Position numbers and translations under genes: made by a program
The notes under the pieces: generated by a model
The model's input: the letters and a program-made list of their open reading frames with translations, nothing else
The model's database searches: none
Told to the model about the DNA's origin: nothing
Assembly (NCBI RefSeq): GCF_007679325.1
Contig: NZ_VEGI01000001.1
Span: 1,426,001 to 1,490,000 of the forward strand
Source of the DNA: Arthrobacter sp. U41
Lineage (GTDB): Bacteria; Actinomycetota; Actinomycetes; Actinomycetales; Micrococcaceae
Direction: 5' to 3'
DNA: 64,000 bases
Part shown: in pieces, positions 54,962 to 63,955 of the stretch
Position numbering within the stretch: the first letter of the stretch is position 1
Layout: every line of letters begins with the position of its first letter

Positions 54962-56083
54962 ATGTCCCCCGCTGATGCCGCCGGCGGGGAGCCGCCCGCT
55001 GCCGGGCAGGGCCCGGCTGGATCAGGCCCGGCCGGACCGGGTGCGGGGCAATCAGCCGGTCAGGGCACGGGGGAAACGGGAACATCGCAGTGGTACCGGC
55101 ACTTCGGCACCATCGACGCGCCCGGCCATTCCGCCTGCTACGCCGAATGGTCGGTGGGCATCGCGGACGACCCCGACCTGCTCCGGCGGATCGACCAGTG
55201 GCCGCACAACAAGCGCCAGCCCCTGCTGATGCTCGCGGCGGCCCGCTTCCTCGGCGCACAGATCAGCCCCTACCCGGATTTCCGGGCGTTCCTGGACGCG
55301 CGCTGGGCGGACGTCTCCCGGATTGTGCTTACCCGGGCCACCCAGACCAATGAGGCCGGCCGCTGCGCCACCCTGCTGCCGTCCCTGGCGCAGATCGCCG
55401 CCGCGAGCGGGCGCCCGCTCGCGCTCCTTGAGGTCGGGGCCTCGGCCGGACTCAACCTGTTTCCGGACCGCTACGGCTATGAGTACGACGCCGCTCCCGG
55501 GGTCACCCGGCTGGGCCCGGCCGGCGCTGCTCCCGGCAGTTACCCGGTCCTGGGCTGCGCCGTCACCGGCCCGGTCCCGCTCCCGACGGCGCTCCCTCCG
55601 GTGGCGTGGCGGGCGGGCATCGACCTCAACCCCCTGGATGTCCGGAACCCCGATGACGTCGCCTGGCTGGAGGCGCTGATCTGGCCGGAGCAGGACTTCC
55701 GCCGCGAGCGGCTGCGCCGGGCGATCGCCGTGGCGCGGGCCGACCCGCCCCTCCTGGTGGCCGGGGACCTCAACGACCGGCTCGTCGCCCTGGCCGCGCA
55801 AGCGCCGTCGGACGCCACGCTGGTGGTCTTCCACAGCGCGGTCCTGGCCTACCTCGATGCGGAGGCCCGGGGCCGGTTCCGCGCCGCGATGGCGCGGCTC
55901 GCCGTCGACACCGGCTGTCACTGGCTCTCCAACGAGGGGCACACCGTCATCCTCCAGGCCGATGGCTCCAGCGTGGTTCCGGAGATGGACGACGCGCGGC
56001 TCCGCGGCCGCTTCCTGCTGCTGCACAACGGGAAACCGGTGGCGATCACCGGCCCGCACGGCCAGAGCCTGGAGTGGCTCTGA
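54962..56083 (+). CDS. DUF2332 family protein
   Basis: 373 aa. After a Gly/Pro/Ala-rich start of about 40 residues it reads 'GHSACYAEWSVGIADDPDLL', 'RPLALLEVGASAGLNLFPDR' (a SAM-site-like strand) and 'WRAGIDLNPLDVRNPDDVAW', which fit DUF2332. The fold suggests a methyltransferase relative, but activity is unproven. Likely co-transcribed with aroQ. Confidence 0.88.
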   Translation: MSPADAAGGEPPAAGQGPAGSGPAGPGAGQSAGQGTGETGTSQWYRHFGTIDAPGHSACYAEWSVGIADDPDLLRRIDQWPHNKRQPLLMLAAARFLGAQISPYPDFRAFLDARWADVSRIVLTRATQTNEAGRCATLLPSLAQIAAASGRPLALLEVGASAGLNLFPDRYGYEYDAAPGVTRLGPAGAAPGSYPVLGCAVTGPVPLPTALPPVAWRAGIDLNPLDVRNPDDVAWLEALIWPEQDFRRERLRRAIAVARADPPLLVAGDLNDRLVALAAQAPSDATLVVFHSAVLAYLDAEARGRFRAAMARLAVDTGCHWLSNEGHTVILQADGSSVVPEMDDARLRGRFLLLHNGKPVAITGPHGQSLEWL

Positions 56084-56163
56084 CCGGCCGTATCGGGGCG
56101 GCCTGCTAGTTCCGGACTGCTGCTTCCGGTTCGTTTACGTCCGGGCTGTTACCGTCCGGGCTG

Positions 56164-57348
56164 TTACTTCTGGATGCACTGGCCCGGGGAGACAGCGTTC
56201 GCCAGGCCCGGCGCCTGGGCAGCGACCGGTCCCAGATCCTCCATGGTGATGGCATAACCGAGCGAGGATCCGCTGGTGGCCTTGGCGAAAATTACTCCCG
56301 CCACCTGGCCGTCGTTGGTCAGCAGCGGGCCTCCCGAGTTGCCCGGCTGGACGTCCCCGGCGATCCGGTACACGTCCGCTGGGGCGGGGTTGTTGCCGTA
56401 GATGTCCGGCACCAGCACCGTCGCGATGTCCTGCACGGTGGCAGGTTTGGACTGGAACGGGCCGCCGTGGGGGTAGCCGGAAAACGCCGCCGGGCTGCCG
56501 GCCGGCAGGTCAGGGCTAAGGGCCAGAGGGGCGGACCGGAGGCCGTCCACGGCCACCACCGCGAGGTCATGTTGGGCGTCGAAGTACACCACACGCCCGG
56601 GCAGGGCGCCGGCACCAGGGATCTCCACCACCGGCTCCGGCACGCCGGCAACCACGTGGGCGTTCGTGACCACGCGGCCGGGCGAAACCACGAAACCGGT
56701 CCCGGTCTGGTTCTGTCCGCACTGGTAGGCGGTGCCGGCGATCTTCAGGACCGACGCCGACGCCCGGTTCAGCGCCGGGGTGTCGGTGCTGGTGTCCGGA
56801 ATGGCCACCGGCTGGCCTTCCCCGATGCCCTCGAACAGCGTCGGGATGCCTTCACCGATCACCGCGGACCGCAGCTGGGCCATCGAGGTTTTCAGCGGCA
56901 CGGGCGTCACGCCGTCGATGAAGCGGATCACCTTGGATTCGGCGAGCGGCTGGGAGACAAAGGGCACGCCCAGCGCGCCGATGCTGAACGCCAGCATCGA
57001 CATCACCAGAGCGGAGACCACCACGTTGACGCCGCCGCCGGCCAGCCGGTCCATGGACCGCAGCGGGTTGATCTTGACCGCGCTGCGCACACTGCGCCCG
57101 ATGGCGGTGCCCAGCCCGTGCCCCAGCATCATCAGCAGCACGGCGGTGGCGATGATCGCCGTGAGGCGCCAGCCGCTGTCCTCCACCAGGCCACTGACAA
57201 TGGGGACGGACACAAACGCGGCCACGGCGCCCGCGGCGAATCCGGCAATGCCGCCGACGGTGACGAGGAAGCCGTTGCGAAGGCCGTGGAACAGGTAGGA
57301 CAGCAGTGTCAGAATCAACACGAGATCCAGGATGGTCAAGCCGAACAC
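56164..57348 (-). CDS. MarP-type membrane-anchored serine protease
   Basis: 394 aa. Four N-terminal membrane segments (CvpA-like, residues 1-150) precede an extracytoplasmic trypsin-like protease. Catalytic residues: His in 'RVVTNAHVVAGVPEP', Asp in 'FDAQHDLAVVAVD', Ser in 'QPGNSGGPLLTNDGQ'. The mycobacterial MarP (Rv3671c) supports acid resistance by cleaving a peptidoglycan hydrolase; the same is plausible here. Two cysteines (near 'AYQCGQNQTG' and 'SPGQCIQK') may form the redox-sensitive disulfide. Confidence 0.94.
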   Translation of the reverse strand: MFGLTILDLVLILTLLSYLFHGLRNGFLVTVGGIAGFAAGAVAAFVSVPIVSGLVEDSGWRLTAIIATAVLLMMLGHGLGTAIGRSVRSAVKINPLRSMDRLAGGGVNVVVSALVMSMLAFSIGALGVPFVSQPLAESKVIRFIDGVTPVPLKTSMAQLRSAVIGEGIPTLFEGIGEGQPVAIPDTSTDTPALNRASASVLKIAGTAYQCGQNQTGTGFVVSPGRVVTNAHVVAGVPEPVVEIPGAGALPGRVVYFDAQHDLAVVAVDGLRSAPLALSPDLPAGSPAAFSGYPHGGPFQSKPATVQDIATVLVPDIYGNNPAPADVYRIAGDVQPGNSGGPLLTNDGQVAGVIFAKATSGSSLGYAITMEDLGPVAAQAPGLANAVSPGQCIQK

Positions 57349-57456
57349 CGATGCTCCTTATAGGCGGGTAAGCCCCAATTCTACCGGCGCAGGCTGACAG
57401 TTTGCCGAGCGCCCGCGGAGGCCGCGGACAGCCGGCAGGCTCCCCCTGCCACGATG

Positions 57457-57498
57457 TTTGGCGCGTCTCAGTGCCAAGTACGTCACAGAAGCGCCAAA
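57457..57498. promoter_or_regulatory. Inverted repeat upstream of the crp gene
   Basis: TTTGGCGC (57457-57464) and GCGCCAAA (57491-57498) are perfect complements 26 nt apart in the divergent marP/crp promoter region. A regulatory role is possible; no Crp consensus TGTGA-N6-TCACA was found in this gap. Confidence 0.4.
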
Positions 57499-57554
57499 AT
57501 TCTGAAACAATGGCTGAAGCGCCCCAGCCGACACAGTTTTAGTCAGGAGATTTC

Positions 57555-58232
57555 ATGGATATCGAGGTATTGCGCCGCGCACCCCTTTTCGCCACGCTCG
57601 ACGACGAGGCGTTCCGTCTGCTGACGGACGAACTCACCGAGGTGGACCTCTCACGCGGAGCCTCGGTATTCCGGGAAGGCGACCAGGGCGACCAGCTCTA
57701 TTTCATCGTCTCCGGCAAGGTCAAGCTCGGCCGCACGTCCCCGGACGGCCGGGAGTCCCTGCTTGCCATCCTCGGCCCGGGTGAACTCTTCGGCGAGATG
57801 GCACTGTTCGATCCGAGCCCGCGGACCGCAACAGCAACGGCCGTCTCGGAAACACGGCTGGCCGGGCTGAAGAACGAGAGCCTCAACGCCCTGCTGCGCA
57901 CCCGCCCCGAGGTTTCGGCGCAGCTGCTGCAGGCGCTGGCACGCCGCCTGCGGCGCACCAACGATTCCCTGTCCGACCTGGTCTTCTCCGACGTTCCAGG
58001 CCGCGTCGCCAAGGCGCTGCTGGACCTCGCGGACCGCTTCGGCCGTCCCGCGACCGACGGCGTCCTGGTGGCCCACGAGCTCACCCAGGAAGAACTGGCC
58101 CAGCTGGTCGGCGCTTCCCGCGAGACGGTCAACAAGGCCTTGGCCGAATTCGTGCAGCGCGGCTGGCTGCGCCTGGAGGCCCGCGCCGTCGTCATCCTCG
58201 ACATGCAGCGCCTCCGCCAGCGCTCCCGCTAA
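57555..58232 (+). CDS. Crp/Fnr-family cAMP-type transcriptional regulator
   Basis: 225 aa. The cyclic-nucleotide domain (about 10-120) has 'GDQGDQLYFIVSGKVKLGRT' and the phosphate-binding cassette 'LGPGELFGEMALFDPSPRTA'. The HTH is 'ELTQEELAQLVGASRETVNK'. It is the GlxR/Rv3676 type, a global regulator of carbon and respiration genes. SD CAGGAGATTTC precedes the ATG. Confidence 0.95.
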   Translation: MDIEVLRRAPLFATLDDEAFRLLTDELTEVDLSRGASVFREGDQGDQLYFIVSGKVKLGRTSPDGRESLLAILGPGELFGEMALFDPSPRTATATAVSETRLAGLKNESLNALLRTRPEVSAQLLQALARRLRRTNDSLSDLVFSDVPGRVAKALLDLADRFGRPATDGVLVAHELTQEELAQLVGASRETVNKALAEFVQRGWLRLEARAVVILDMQRLRQRSR

Positions 58233-58262
58233 GCCCGATTGACAGTGCCCCGCACTACAGCT

Positions 58263-58295
58263 GAAGGCCGGCCCGTGACAACGGAGCCGGCCTTC
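58263..58295 (+). terminator. Hairpin terminator after crp
   Basis: GAAGGCCGGC (58263-58272) pairs perfectly with GCCGGCCTTC (58286-58295), 30 nt after the crp stop. Confidence 0.75.
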
Positions 58296-58327
58296 GGCGT
58301 TTAGGCCCGAATGAACGCCTCACCGCA

Positions 58328-58499
58328 GGACATGCCCAGTCCAGGGCTCACTCCCCGCCGGACATGCCCATTCCTAGCAGCTAAGGGCGGACAGAATGCC
58401 ACTATGTCCACTGGCTCAGGCCTGCGGAGGGCATGTCCAGTGACATGGAGGGCTGAACGGGGGGCATGTGCACTGCTGGGGCGCAGCACGGGCATGTCC
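58328..58499. repeat. Cluster of GGACATGTCC-like motifs
   Basis: In the 363-nt gap after crp, GGACATGCCC occurs at 58328 and 58360, ATGTCCA at 58404, GGGCATGTCC at 58429 and 58490, and GGGCATGTGC at 58462. All are versions of the palindrome GGACATGTCC in either orientation, spaced about 30 bp. A second cluster lies at 63624-63786. No gene is seen in this gap. Confidence 0.75.
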
Positions 58500-58595
58500 G
58501 CTGAGCGCTCCGACCTGGCAGGCCCGCAATAGACGGCACTCCGTTGACGCTACTCCGGGCCACGCCCCTGGAGACCTCGCTTCAGCGCCCCGGCG

Positions 58596-59507
58596 TCAGC
58601 GTTCGCGCTGGGGTTCCCCGGCGACCGTTTTGGCCGCCTCCACCTCAAGCAGGAGCTGGCCGTTCTCCTCGACAAGCTTCGGCTGGTAGACGTGGGCCTT
58701 GCGCTTGTAGCTCAGGTAGGCGATGCAGCCGTTGGCCGCCGCCATCTTCTCCAGCATGATCTCCGAGCCGGGCACCAGAAGCTGGCCGAGGGTGAGCCCA
58801 GCGGTGTTCTCCTGGCCCACCTCATCGCCGAGCTCGGTGGTGTCGCGGCCGTCAATGACCTTCCGGGCGCACACCCAGCGGCCCCACACGCCCTTGCTGG
58901 CCAGCAACGAGGGCTGCTGGTTCATCGGCACCGTGGCCGCGAAATAGCGGGTGTTGAAGCGGCGGTGCGCGAAATCCGGGCTGAGCCAGTTGACCAGTGG
59001 CTTGAGCAGGTCCGTGCGCACCGAGAGCCCGCGTTTGGCCAGCACTTCGGTGAAGGACTTCTCCTGCTCCGCCACGGCCACCCGGGCCCGCATCCATTCG
59101 GCAGAGGACGTGGCCTCCACCGTGGTGGACAGGTCCGGGCCGGCCAGGAGCACGCCGGTTTCCTCAAACAGTTCACGGATGGCGCCCACCACGTGGCGGC
59201 GTGCCAGTCCGACGTCGTCGGTCCCCATCTGCTCGGCCCAATGCTGCGGTGAGGGGCCCAGCCAGCCGACGGCGTCGTCGTCGGACGCCTCCAGCGACCC
59301 GCCCGGAAAGGCGAGGACCCCCAGCGGTGACGATCCCGGGCGGTAACCCAGCCAGGTCTCCAGGCCGGTGGGCGAATCACGAAGCAGCACCACCGAGGAA
59401 GCGAACCGTGCCGCCCGGGGGGTCCTTTCGCCGTGTTCAAGCCAGCTGCGGGCCGCCCCCTCAAGATCGGGGGGAAGGACAAACAGTCGTCGGGCTAACT
59501 GAGGCAA
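58596..59507 (-). CDS. NUDIX hydrolase (NUDT19-like)
   Basis: 303 aa. 'GVLAFPGGSLEASDDDAVGW' followed later by 'GAIRELFEETGVLLAGPDL' form a Nudix box split by an insertion of about 35 residues, as in NUDT19-type CoA diphosphatases. The C-terminal half has 'WLSPDFAHRRFNTRYFAATV'. Likely start TTG 59507, downstream of the RidA gene by 16 nt. Substrate uncertain. Confidence 0.85.
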   Translation of the reverse strand: MPQLARRLFVLPPDLEGAARSWLEHGERTPRAARFASSVVLLRDSPTGLETWLGYRPGSSPLGVLAFPGGSLEASDDDAVGWLGPSPQHWAEQMGTDDVGLARRHVVGAIRELFEETGVLLAGPDLSTTVEATSSAEWMRARVAVAEQEKSFTEVLAKRGLSVRTDLLKPLVNWLSPDFAHRRFNTRYFAATVPMNQQPSLLASKGVWGRWVCARKVIDGRDTTELGDEVGQENTAGLTLGQLLVPGSEIMLEKMAAANGCIAYLSYKRKAHVYQPKLVEENGQLLLEVEAAKTVAGEPQRER

Positions 59508-59523
59508 GGAAGTGACCGGCCCT

Positions 59524-60093
59524 CTAGGCGAATTCGGCGATCAGTTCGACTTCAACCGGCGAGTCGAGCGGAAGTACGGCCACGCCGACGGCGGAGCGCG
59601 CGTGCTGGCCGGCGTCGCCGAGGACCTTGCCCAGCAGGTCGGACGCGCCGTTGATCACACCGGGCTGGCCGGTGAACGACGGGTCGGAGGAGACGAACCC
59701 GACAACCTTGACGATCCGCGTGATCCGGTCGAGGTCCCCGATGACGCTCTTCACGGCTGCCAGGGCGTTGACGGCGCACACCGCGGCGTACCGCTGGGCG
59801 GCATCCGGTGACACCGTGGCCTCGTCCGAGGCGCCTTCGGCGCCGGAGGACACCTTGCCGGTGGCTTCGAGCTTGCCGTTGATGAACGGCAGCTGTCCCG
59901 ACGTATAGACGTGGTTGCCGGAGATCACAGCGGGGACGTAGGCGGCCACCGGGGCGGCAACCTCCGGCAGGGTCAGGCCCAGCTCGGCGAGGCGCTGCTC
60001 GACGGCGGACGACGCGCCCGTGCCTGAGGTGCTGCGGCCCGGAGTTCCGGAGGCTCCGGGCGCTCCCGGAGCGGCAGATGCGGGGGTGCTCAC
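59524..60093 (-). CDS. RidA-family protein
   Basis: 189 aa, about 60 longer than classical RidA because of an Ala/Gly/Ser-rich N-terminus. 'VISGNHVYTSGQLPFINGKL' and the end 'ARSAVGVAVLPLDSPVEVEL' keep the family pattern including the Arg that binds the enamine/imine substrate carboxylate. GTG 60093 follows the DUF4177 stop by two bases. Likely role: clearing reactive imines, or an unknown one. Confidence 0.9.
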   Translation of the reverse strand: MSTPASAAPGAPGASGTPGRSTSGTGASSAVEQRLAELGLTLPEVAAPVAAYVPAVISGNHVYTSGQLPFINGKLEATGKVSSGAEGASDEATVSPDAAQRYAAVCAVNALAAVKSVIGDLDRITRIVKVVGFVSSDPSFTGQPGVINGASDLLGKVLGDAGQHARSAVGVAVLPLDSPVEVELIAEFA

Positions 60094-60095
60094 GG

Positions 60096-60251
60096 CTACT
60101 GCTTCTCCCTCTTCAGGTAGGCAACCAGGCCGTTTCCTTCGGGACCCGGAACAACCTGGACAAGCTCCCAGCCGTCGTCACCCCACTGGTCCAAAATCTG
60201 CTTTGTGGCGTGGATAATGAGCGGAATCGTGGCGTACTCCCATTTGGTCAT
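60096..60251 (-). CDS. DUF4177-type small protein (51 aa)
   Basis: 51 aa: 'MTKWEYATIPLIIHATKQIL', 'DQWGDDGWELVQVVPGPEGN', 'GLVAYLKREKQ'. The W-E-Y start and the D-G-W-E-L-V core are the DUF4177 pattern. TAGGCT (60264-60259), 7 nt before the ATG, predicts a leaderless start. It sits directly before the RidA gene, as recalled for Rv3678A/Rv3678c. Function unknown; easily missed because of its size. Confidence 0.9.
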   Translation of the reverse strand: MTKWEYATIPLIIHATKQILDQWGDDGWELVQVVPGPEGNGLVAYLKREKQ

Positions 60252-60288
60252 GAGCTAAAGCCTAGTCCTTGCCGGTAAAGTGGAAAAC

Positions 60289-62646
60289 ATGGCGACTGGT
60301 AAGAACCCTTTATTTGACACGGCCACCACCCTCGGAAAGATCTTTCTTTTCCTGGGCGTGAGCGCCATTTGTGGCGTCCTGGTGGCGGGACTGCTGGTCC
60401 CTGCGGCGGCCGTCACCGGCAGCTCGGCCAGCGGCTCAATCAAATTCTTCGACACCCTCCCGGCGGAGCTGAAGGTTGATCCGCCAAGCCAGTCAACCAA
60501 GATCCTGGCGGCCGACGGCAGTGTCATCGCCAACCTCTACCTTGAGAACCGCACCCGCGTCTCGCTGGATGACATGTCCCCGCACATCAAGAACGCGGTG
60601 ATCGCCATCGAGGACAGCCGCTTCTATGAACACGGCGGCGTGGACACCACCGGCATCATGCGCGCGCTGGTCAGCACCGCCCGGGGCAACAAGCAGGGCG
60701 CGTCGACCATCACGCAGCAGTACGTGAACAACGTCATCAACTCCTCCCTTGAGGCCGAGGGCAAGGGCGACGAGGTCCTGCTGAACGGCGTGAACAAAGG
60801 CGTCGGGGACAAGCTCCGCGAGATGAAGCTCGCCATCGCCCTGGAGAAGAAGTTCACCAAAGAGGAGATCCTTGAGGGCTACCTCAACATCGTCTTTTTC
60901 AACCGTGACGCCTACGGCATTGAGGCCGCCTCCCGGCTGTTCTTCAGCACCACTGCCAAGAAACTGACCCTGCCGCAGGCCGCGCTTCTCGCCGGCGTTG
61001 TGAACAGCCCGTCGTTCTACGATCCGATCTCCAACCCGGAGAACGCCAAGCAGCGCCGCGACCTGGTCCTCAAAGCCATGTACACGCAGGGCAAGATCAA
61101 GCAGGCGGACTACGAAGCCGCCGTCGCCACGCCGGTCACCACCAAGGTGACCCAGCCCCGGCAGGGCTGCGCCTACTCGCCCACGTCGCCATACTTCTGC
61201 GATTACGTGCTGCACCTGCTGCTCAACAACCCCGCGTACGGCGCGGACGCGAAAGAACGTGAGCGGAAGATCTTCCGCGGCGGTCTGACAATCAAGACCA
61301 CGCTGGAACCTGCCGCCCAGAAGGCCGCCCAGGCACAGGTGGATGCCGCTGCCGGCGCGAACCCGGACAAGTGGGGCGCTGCCCTGGTTTCGGTGGAGCC
61401 GGGCACCGGCAAAATCACCAACATGGCACAGAACACCTCGTGGCTGCAGGCCAAGGGGAAGTTCGACTCCCAGCTCAACTTCAACGTCGACAAATTCGAC
61501 GAAAACGGCAACGACCTCAACGGCCTCGGCGGCGCCCAGCCGGGGTCCACAATGAAACCGTTCACGTTCGCCCAGTGGCTGGATGAGGGCAAGTCCATGA
61601 ACACCGTGGTGGACGGCTCGGTCCGCAGGTACCCCCTGAGCTTCCAGTGGCGGAACTCCTGCGGCACCACCACGGGCGCCTACAGCACGCCGGAAAACCA
61701 GGCGCAACTGGGCGCCGCGGAGGACCTGCAGAACGCCGAAGAGGGCTACTACAGGCCCATGACGGTCCTGCAGGGCCTGTACAACTCCATCAACACGGTG
61801 ACCTTCGCCTCCGCCGCGCAGGTGGACTTCTGCGGGATCCAGAAGATCGTGGACGCCGTGGGCATCCACTCCGGTCTTCCCTCGGTGGAGAAGGAGACCG
61901 GCAAGATCCTCGAGGCGAACCCGAAGGTCAACATGTTCCAGTTGTCCAACCTCCTGGGTTCCACCCAGACCTCGCCGCTGACCATGGCCAGTGCGTTCGC
62001 CACCTTCGCCAACGATGGCCGGTACTGCGCGCCGATCGCCATCACGTCAGTGACGGATGCGACCGGGGCCCAGCTCCCCGCCCAGGCCACCAACTGCCGG
62101 GACGCGCTCAAGCCGGAGGTCGCCCGCGGCGTGAACTACGCCCTGCAGGAAGTCCTGAACCGTGGTTCCGGCGCGCTCATTCAGCCGCGGATCTCCACCC
62201 GGACAACCTTCCCGATCGCGGCTAAGACCGGTACGTCCAACAACAACGGTTCCACGTGGGTTGTCGGCCACACCACGGGCCTTGCCACCGCTGCCTGGTT
62301 CGGCGACCCGCTGGGCAACCAGCAGCGCGCCGGACAGAACGTCACGATCAACGGGAACTTCTACAAGGGCGTCGACGGTTACATGATCGCCGGCCCCATG
62401 TTCTCGCAGTTCATGTCCCAGGTCGCCCCATCGCACGGCACGGAGCCGTTCCCGGAACCGCCGTCGAACCTGTTGTACGAGGCCGCGCCGTACCAGCCGC
62501 CCAGCAATAACAACAACAGCAACAACCGCGGAAATGGCGGCAACGAGGGCAGCGAGGAGGCTCCGTCGACGCAGAACGAAGCCCCGAAGGAAGAAGCGCC
62601 GAAGGAACCGGCGCCTTCCGCGCCGCCGAAAAAAGAGGATAAGTAG
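60289..62646 (+). CDS. Class A penicillin-binding protein (PonA2-like)
   Basis: 785 aa. One membrane helix (about 18-45), then glycosyltransferase motifs 'AIEDSRFYEHGGVDTTGIMR' (catalytic Glu) and 'GASTITQQYVNNVI'. Transpeptidase motifs are the serine in 'GSTMKPF', 'SINT' in 'YNSINTVTF' and 'KTGTSNNNG'. No PASTA domain; the tail is Asn-rich, then Glu/Pro/Lys-rich. It builds and cross-links peptidoglycan. TAAAGT (60276-60281) lies 7 nt before the ATG. Confidence 0.95.
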   Translation: MATGKNPLFDTATTLGKIFLFLGVSAICGVLVAGLLVPAAAVTGSSASGSIKFFDTLPAELKVDPPSQSTKILAADGSVIANLYLENRTRVSLDDMSPHIKNAVIAIEDSRFYEHGGVDTTGIMRALVSTARGNKQGASTITQQYVNNVINSSLEAEGKGDEVLLNGVNKGVGDKLREMKLAIALEKKFTKEEILEGYLNIVFFNRDAYGIEAASRLFFSTTAKKLTLPQAALLAGVVNSPSFYDPISNPENAKQRRDLVLKAMYTQGKIKQADYEAAVATPVTTKVTQPRQGCAYSPTSPYFCDYVLHLLLNNPAYGADAKERERKIFRGGLTIKTTLEPAAQKAAQAQVDAAAGANPDKWGAALVSVEPGTGKITNMAQNTSWLQAKGKFDSQLNFNVDKFDENGNDLNGLGGAQPGSTMKPFTFAQWLDEGKSMNTVVDGSVRRYPLSFQWRNSCGTTTGAYSTPENQAQLGAAEDLQNAEEGYYRPMTVLQGLYNSINTVTFASAAQVDFCGIQKIVDAVGIHSGLPSVEKETGKILEANPKVNMFQLSNLLGSTQTSPLTMASAFATFANDGRYCAPIAITSVTDATGAQLPAQATNCRDALKPEVARGVNYALQEVLNRGSGALIQPRISTRTTFPIAAKTGTSNNNGSTWVVGHTTGLATAAWFGDPLGNQQRAGQNVTINGNFYKGVDGYMIAGPMFSQFMSQVAPSHGTEPFPEPPSNLLYEAAPYQPPSNNNNSNNRGNGGNEGSEEAPSTQNEAPKEEAPKEPAPSAPPKKEDK

Positions 62647-62649
62647 CCC

Positions 62650-63597
62650 GTGGCCGGGGGATTTGATCTGGCAAGCCGCGTCCGAAGCATCGGGCGCGGC
62701 TTTGCCGTAACCGCCGCAGCCGGTGCCACGGTGGGCGCCGCCGTGACCGGCTACGGGCTGTGGGAGAAGAACCAGTTCGTCCTGCGGGAAGAGACCCTGC
62801 CCATCCTCCCTGCCGGGTTTGGACCGATCCGGGTGCTGCACCTCAGCGACATTCACTTTGTCCCGGGGCAGCACCGGAAGGCCGAATGGCTGGCCTCGCT
62901 TGCGGAACTGCGGCCGGACCTGGTGGTGAACACCGGCGACAACCTCAGCCATGCCAAGTCCGTGCAGCCCCTGCTGGACTCGCTCCACCCGCTGATGGAA
63001 TTCCCCGGCGTTTTTGTGCCCGGCTCGAACGACTACTTCGCCCCGATGCTGAAAAACCCGGTGTCGTATTTCCGGGGGCCGTCCTCGCACACCAAGGAGC
63101 CGGCCCGGCTGGACTGGCCCCGGCTCCGTGCAGGCTTCGGCATGGGCGGCTGGGTGGACCTGACCAACCGCTGCCAGTCGCTGGTGATCAAAGGCCTGCG
63201 CGTTGATTTTTCCGGCGTCGACGATCCGCACCTGGGCCTTGAACGGTACGCCGGCTGGCCGCGGGGCACGAAGGGCCAGGACAGCCGTGCGCACCTCCGC
63301 GTCGCTGTCATCCACGCCCCCTACCAGCGTGTCCTGGACCGTTTCACCGAGGACGGCGCCGACCTCCTGCTGGCCGGGCACACGCACGGCGGCCAGATCT
63401 GCGTCCCGGGTTACGGCGCCCTCGTCGCCAACTGCGACCTCCCGACCTGGCGCGCCAAAGGCCTGCACGACTGGGAAAGCAACGGACGCACGACGCCGGT
63501 GAACGTCTCGGGCGGCATCGGCACCTCCCGTTTCGCGCCGGTCAGGATCGCCTGCCGGCCCGAGGCCGTAATGCTGACGCTCACTGCGCGTTCCTGA
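62650..63597 (+). CDS. Calcineurin-like metallophosphoesterase, membrane-associated
   Basis: 315 aa. 'VLHLSDIHF' (D-x-H), 'VVNTGDNLSHAKS' (G-D-N), 'VFVPGSNDYFAPM' (G-N-H-D replaced by S-N-D), 'VAVIHAPYQ' and 'LLLAGHTHGGQICVPGYGAL' give the binuclear metal site. One hydrophobic N-terminal segment probably anchors it. It starts with GTG three bases after the PBP gene, the same pairing as ponA2/Rv3683. Substrate unknown, perhaps cell-wall lipid or nucleotide. Confidence 0.92.
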   Translation: MAGGFDLASRVRSIGRGFAVTAAAGATVGAAVTGYGLWEKNQFVLREETLPILPAGFGPIRVLHLSDIHFVPGQHRKAEWLASLAELRPDLVVNTGDNLSHAKSVQPLLDSLHPLMEFPGVFVPGSNDYFAPMLKNPVSYFRGPSSHTKEPARLDWPRLRAGFGMGGWVDLTNRCQSLVIKGLRVDFSGVDDPHLGLERYAGWPRGTKGQDSRAHLRVAVIHAPYQRVLDRFTEDGADLLLAGHTHGGQICVPGYGALVANCDLPTWRAKGLHDWESNGRTTPVNVSGGIGTSRFAPVRIACRPEAVMLTLTARS

Positions 63598-63602
63598 GCC
63601 CG

Positions 63603-63786
63603 CCCGCTCCCCTCTCCACCACCGGACATGCCCTCCCGCTCCCCTCTCCACCACCGGACATGCCCTCCGGCGCGATCCACGAATGGACATAGGGGCCTAT
63701 GTCCACTCCCCGCGCCATGTACTGGACATGTCCAGCGGCACGGCAGGTCTTATGTCCACTCGCCGCGCCCGGGACCGGACATGTCC
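63603..63786. repeat. Second GGACATGTCC motif cluster with 32-bp tandem duplication
   Basis: A 32-bp unit ending GGACATGCCCTCC is duplicated in tandem (about 63603-63636 and 63635-63668). Then come an inverted pair TGGACATAGG/CCTATGTCCA around 63684-63705 (2-nt loop), the 14-bp palindrome CTGGACATGTCCAG (63722-63735), TATGTCCA at 63751 and GGACATGTCC at 63777. The 358-nt gap (63598-63955) shows no gene. Confidence 0.8.
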
Positions 63787-63912
63787 TCCCGTGAGGGGAG
63801 GGTCGCGCATCCATTGCGGAATGTAATTACTGGGCGAGATCCTGATGCTGTGGATTTTCCTGTGAACCGGGTCACCCGATGGCCTAGGGTAGTTGCTACA
63901 GGAAACTACATC

Positions 63913-63942
63913 CAGTTGCGTTAGTTATTTCGCAGTTGCGTT
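63913..63942 (+). promoter_or_regulatory. Direct repeat upstream of the last gene
   Basis: CAGTTGCGTT occurs at 63913-63922 and 63933-63942, 20 bp apart (two helical turns), just before the start at 63956 in a locally AT-rich leader. It could be an activator or repressor site. Confidence 0.4.
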
Positions 63943-63955
63943 TTAAGAAGCAGGC

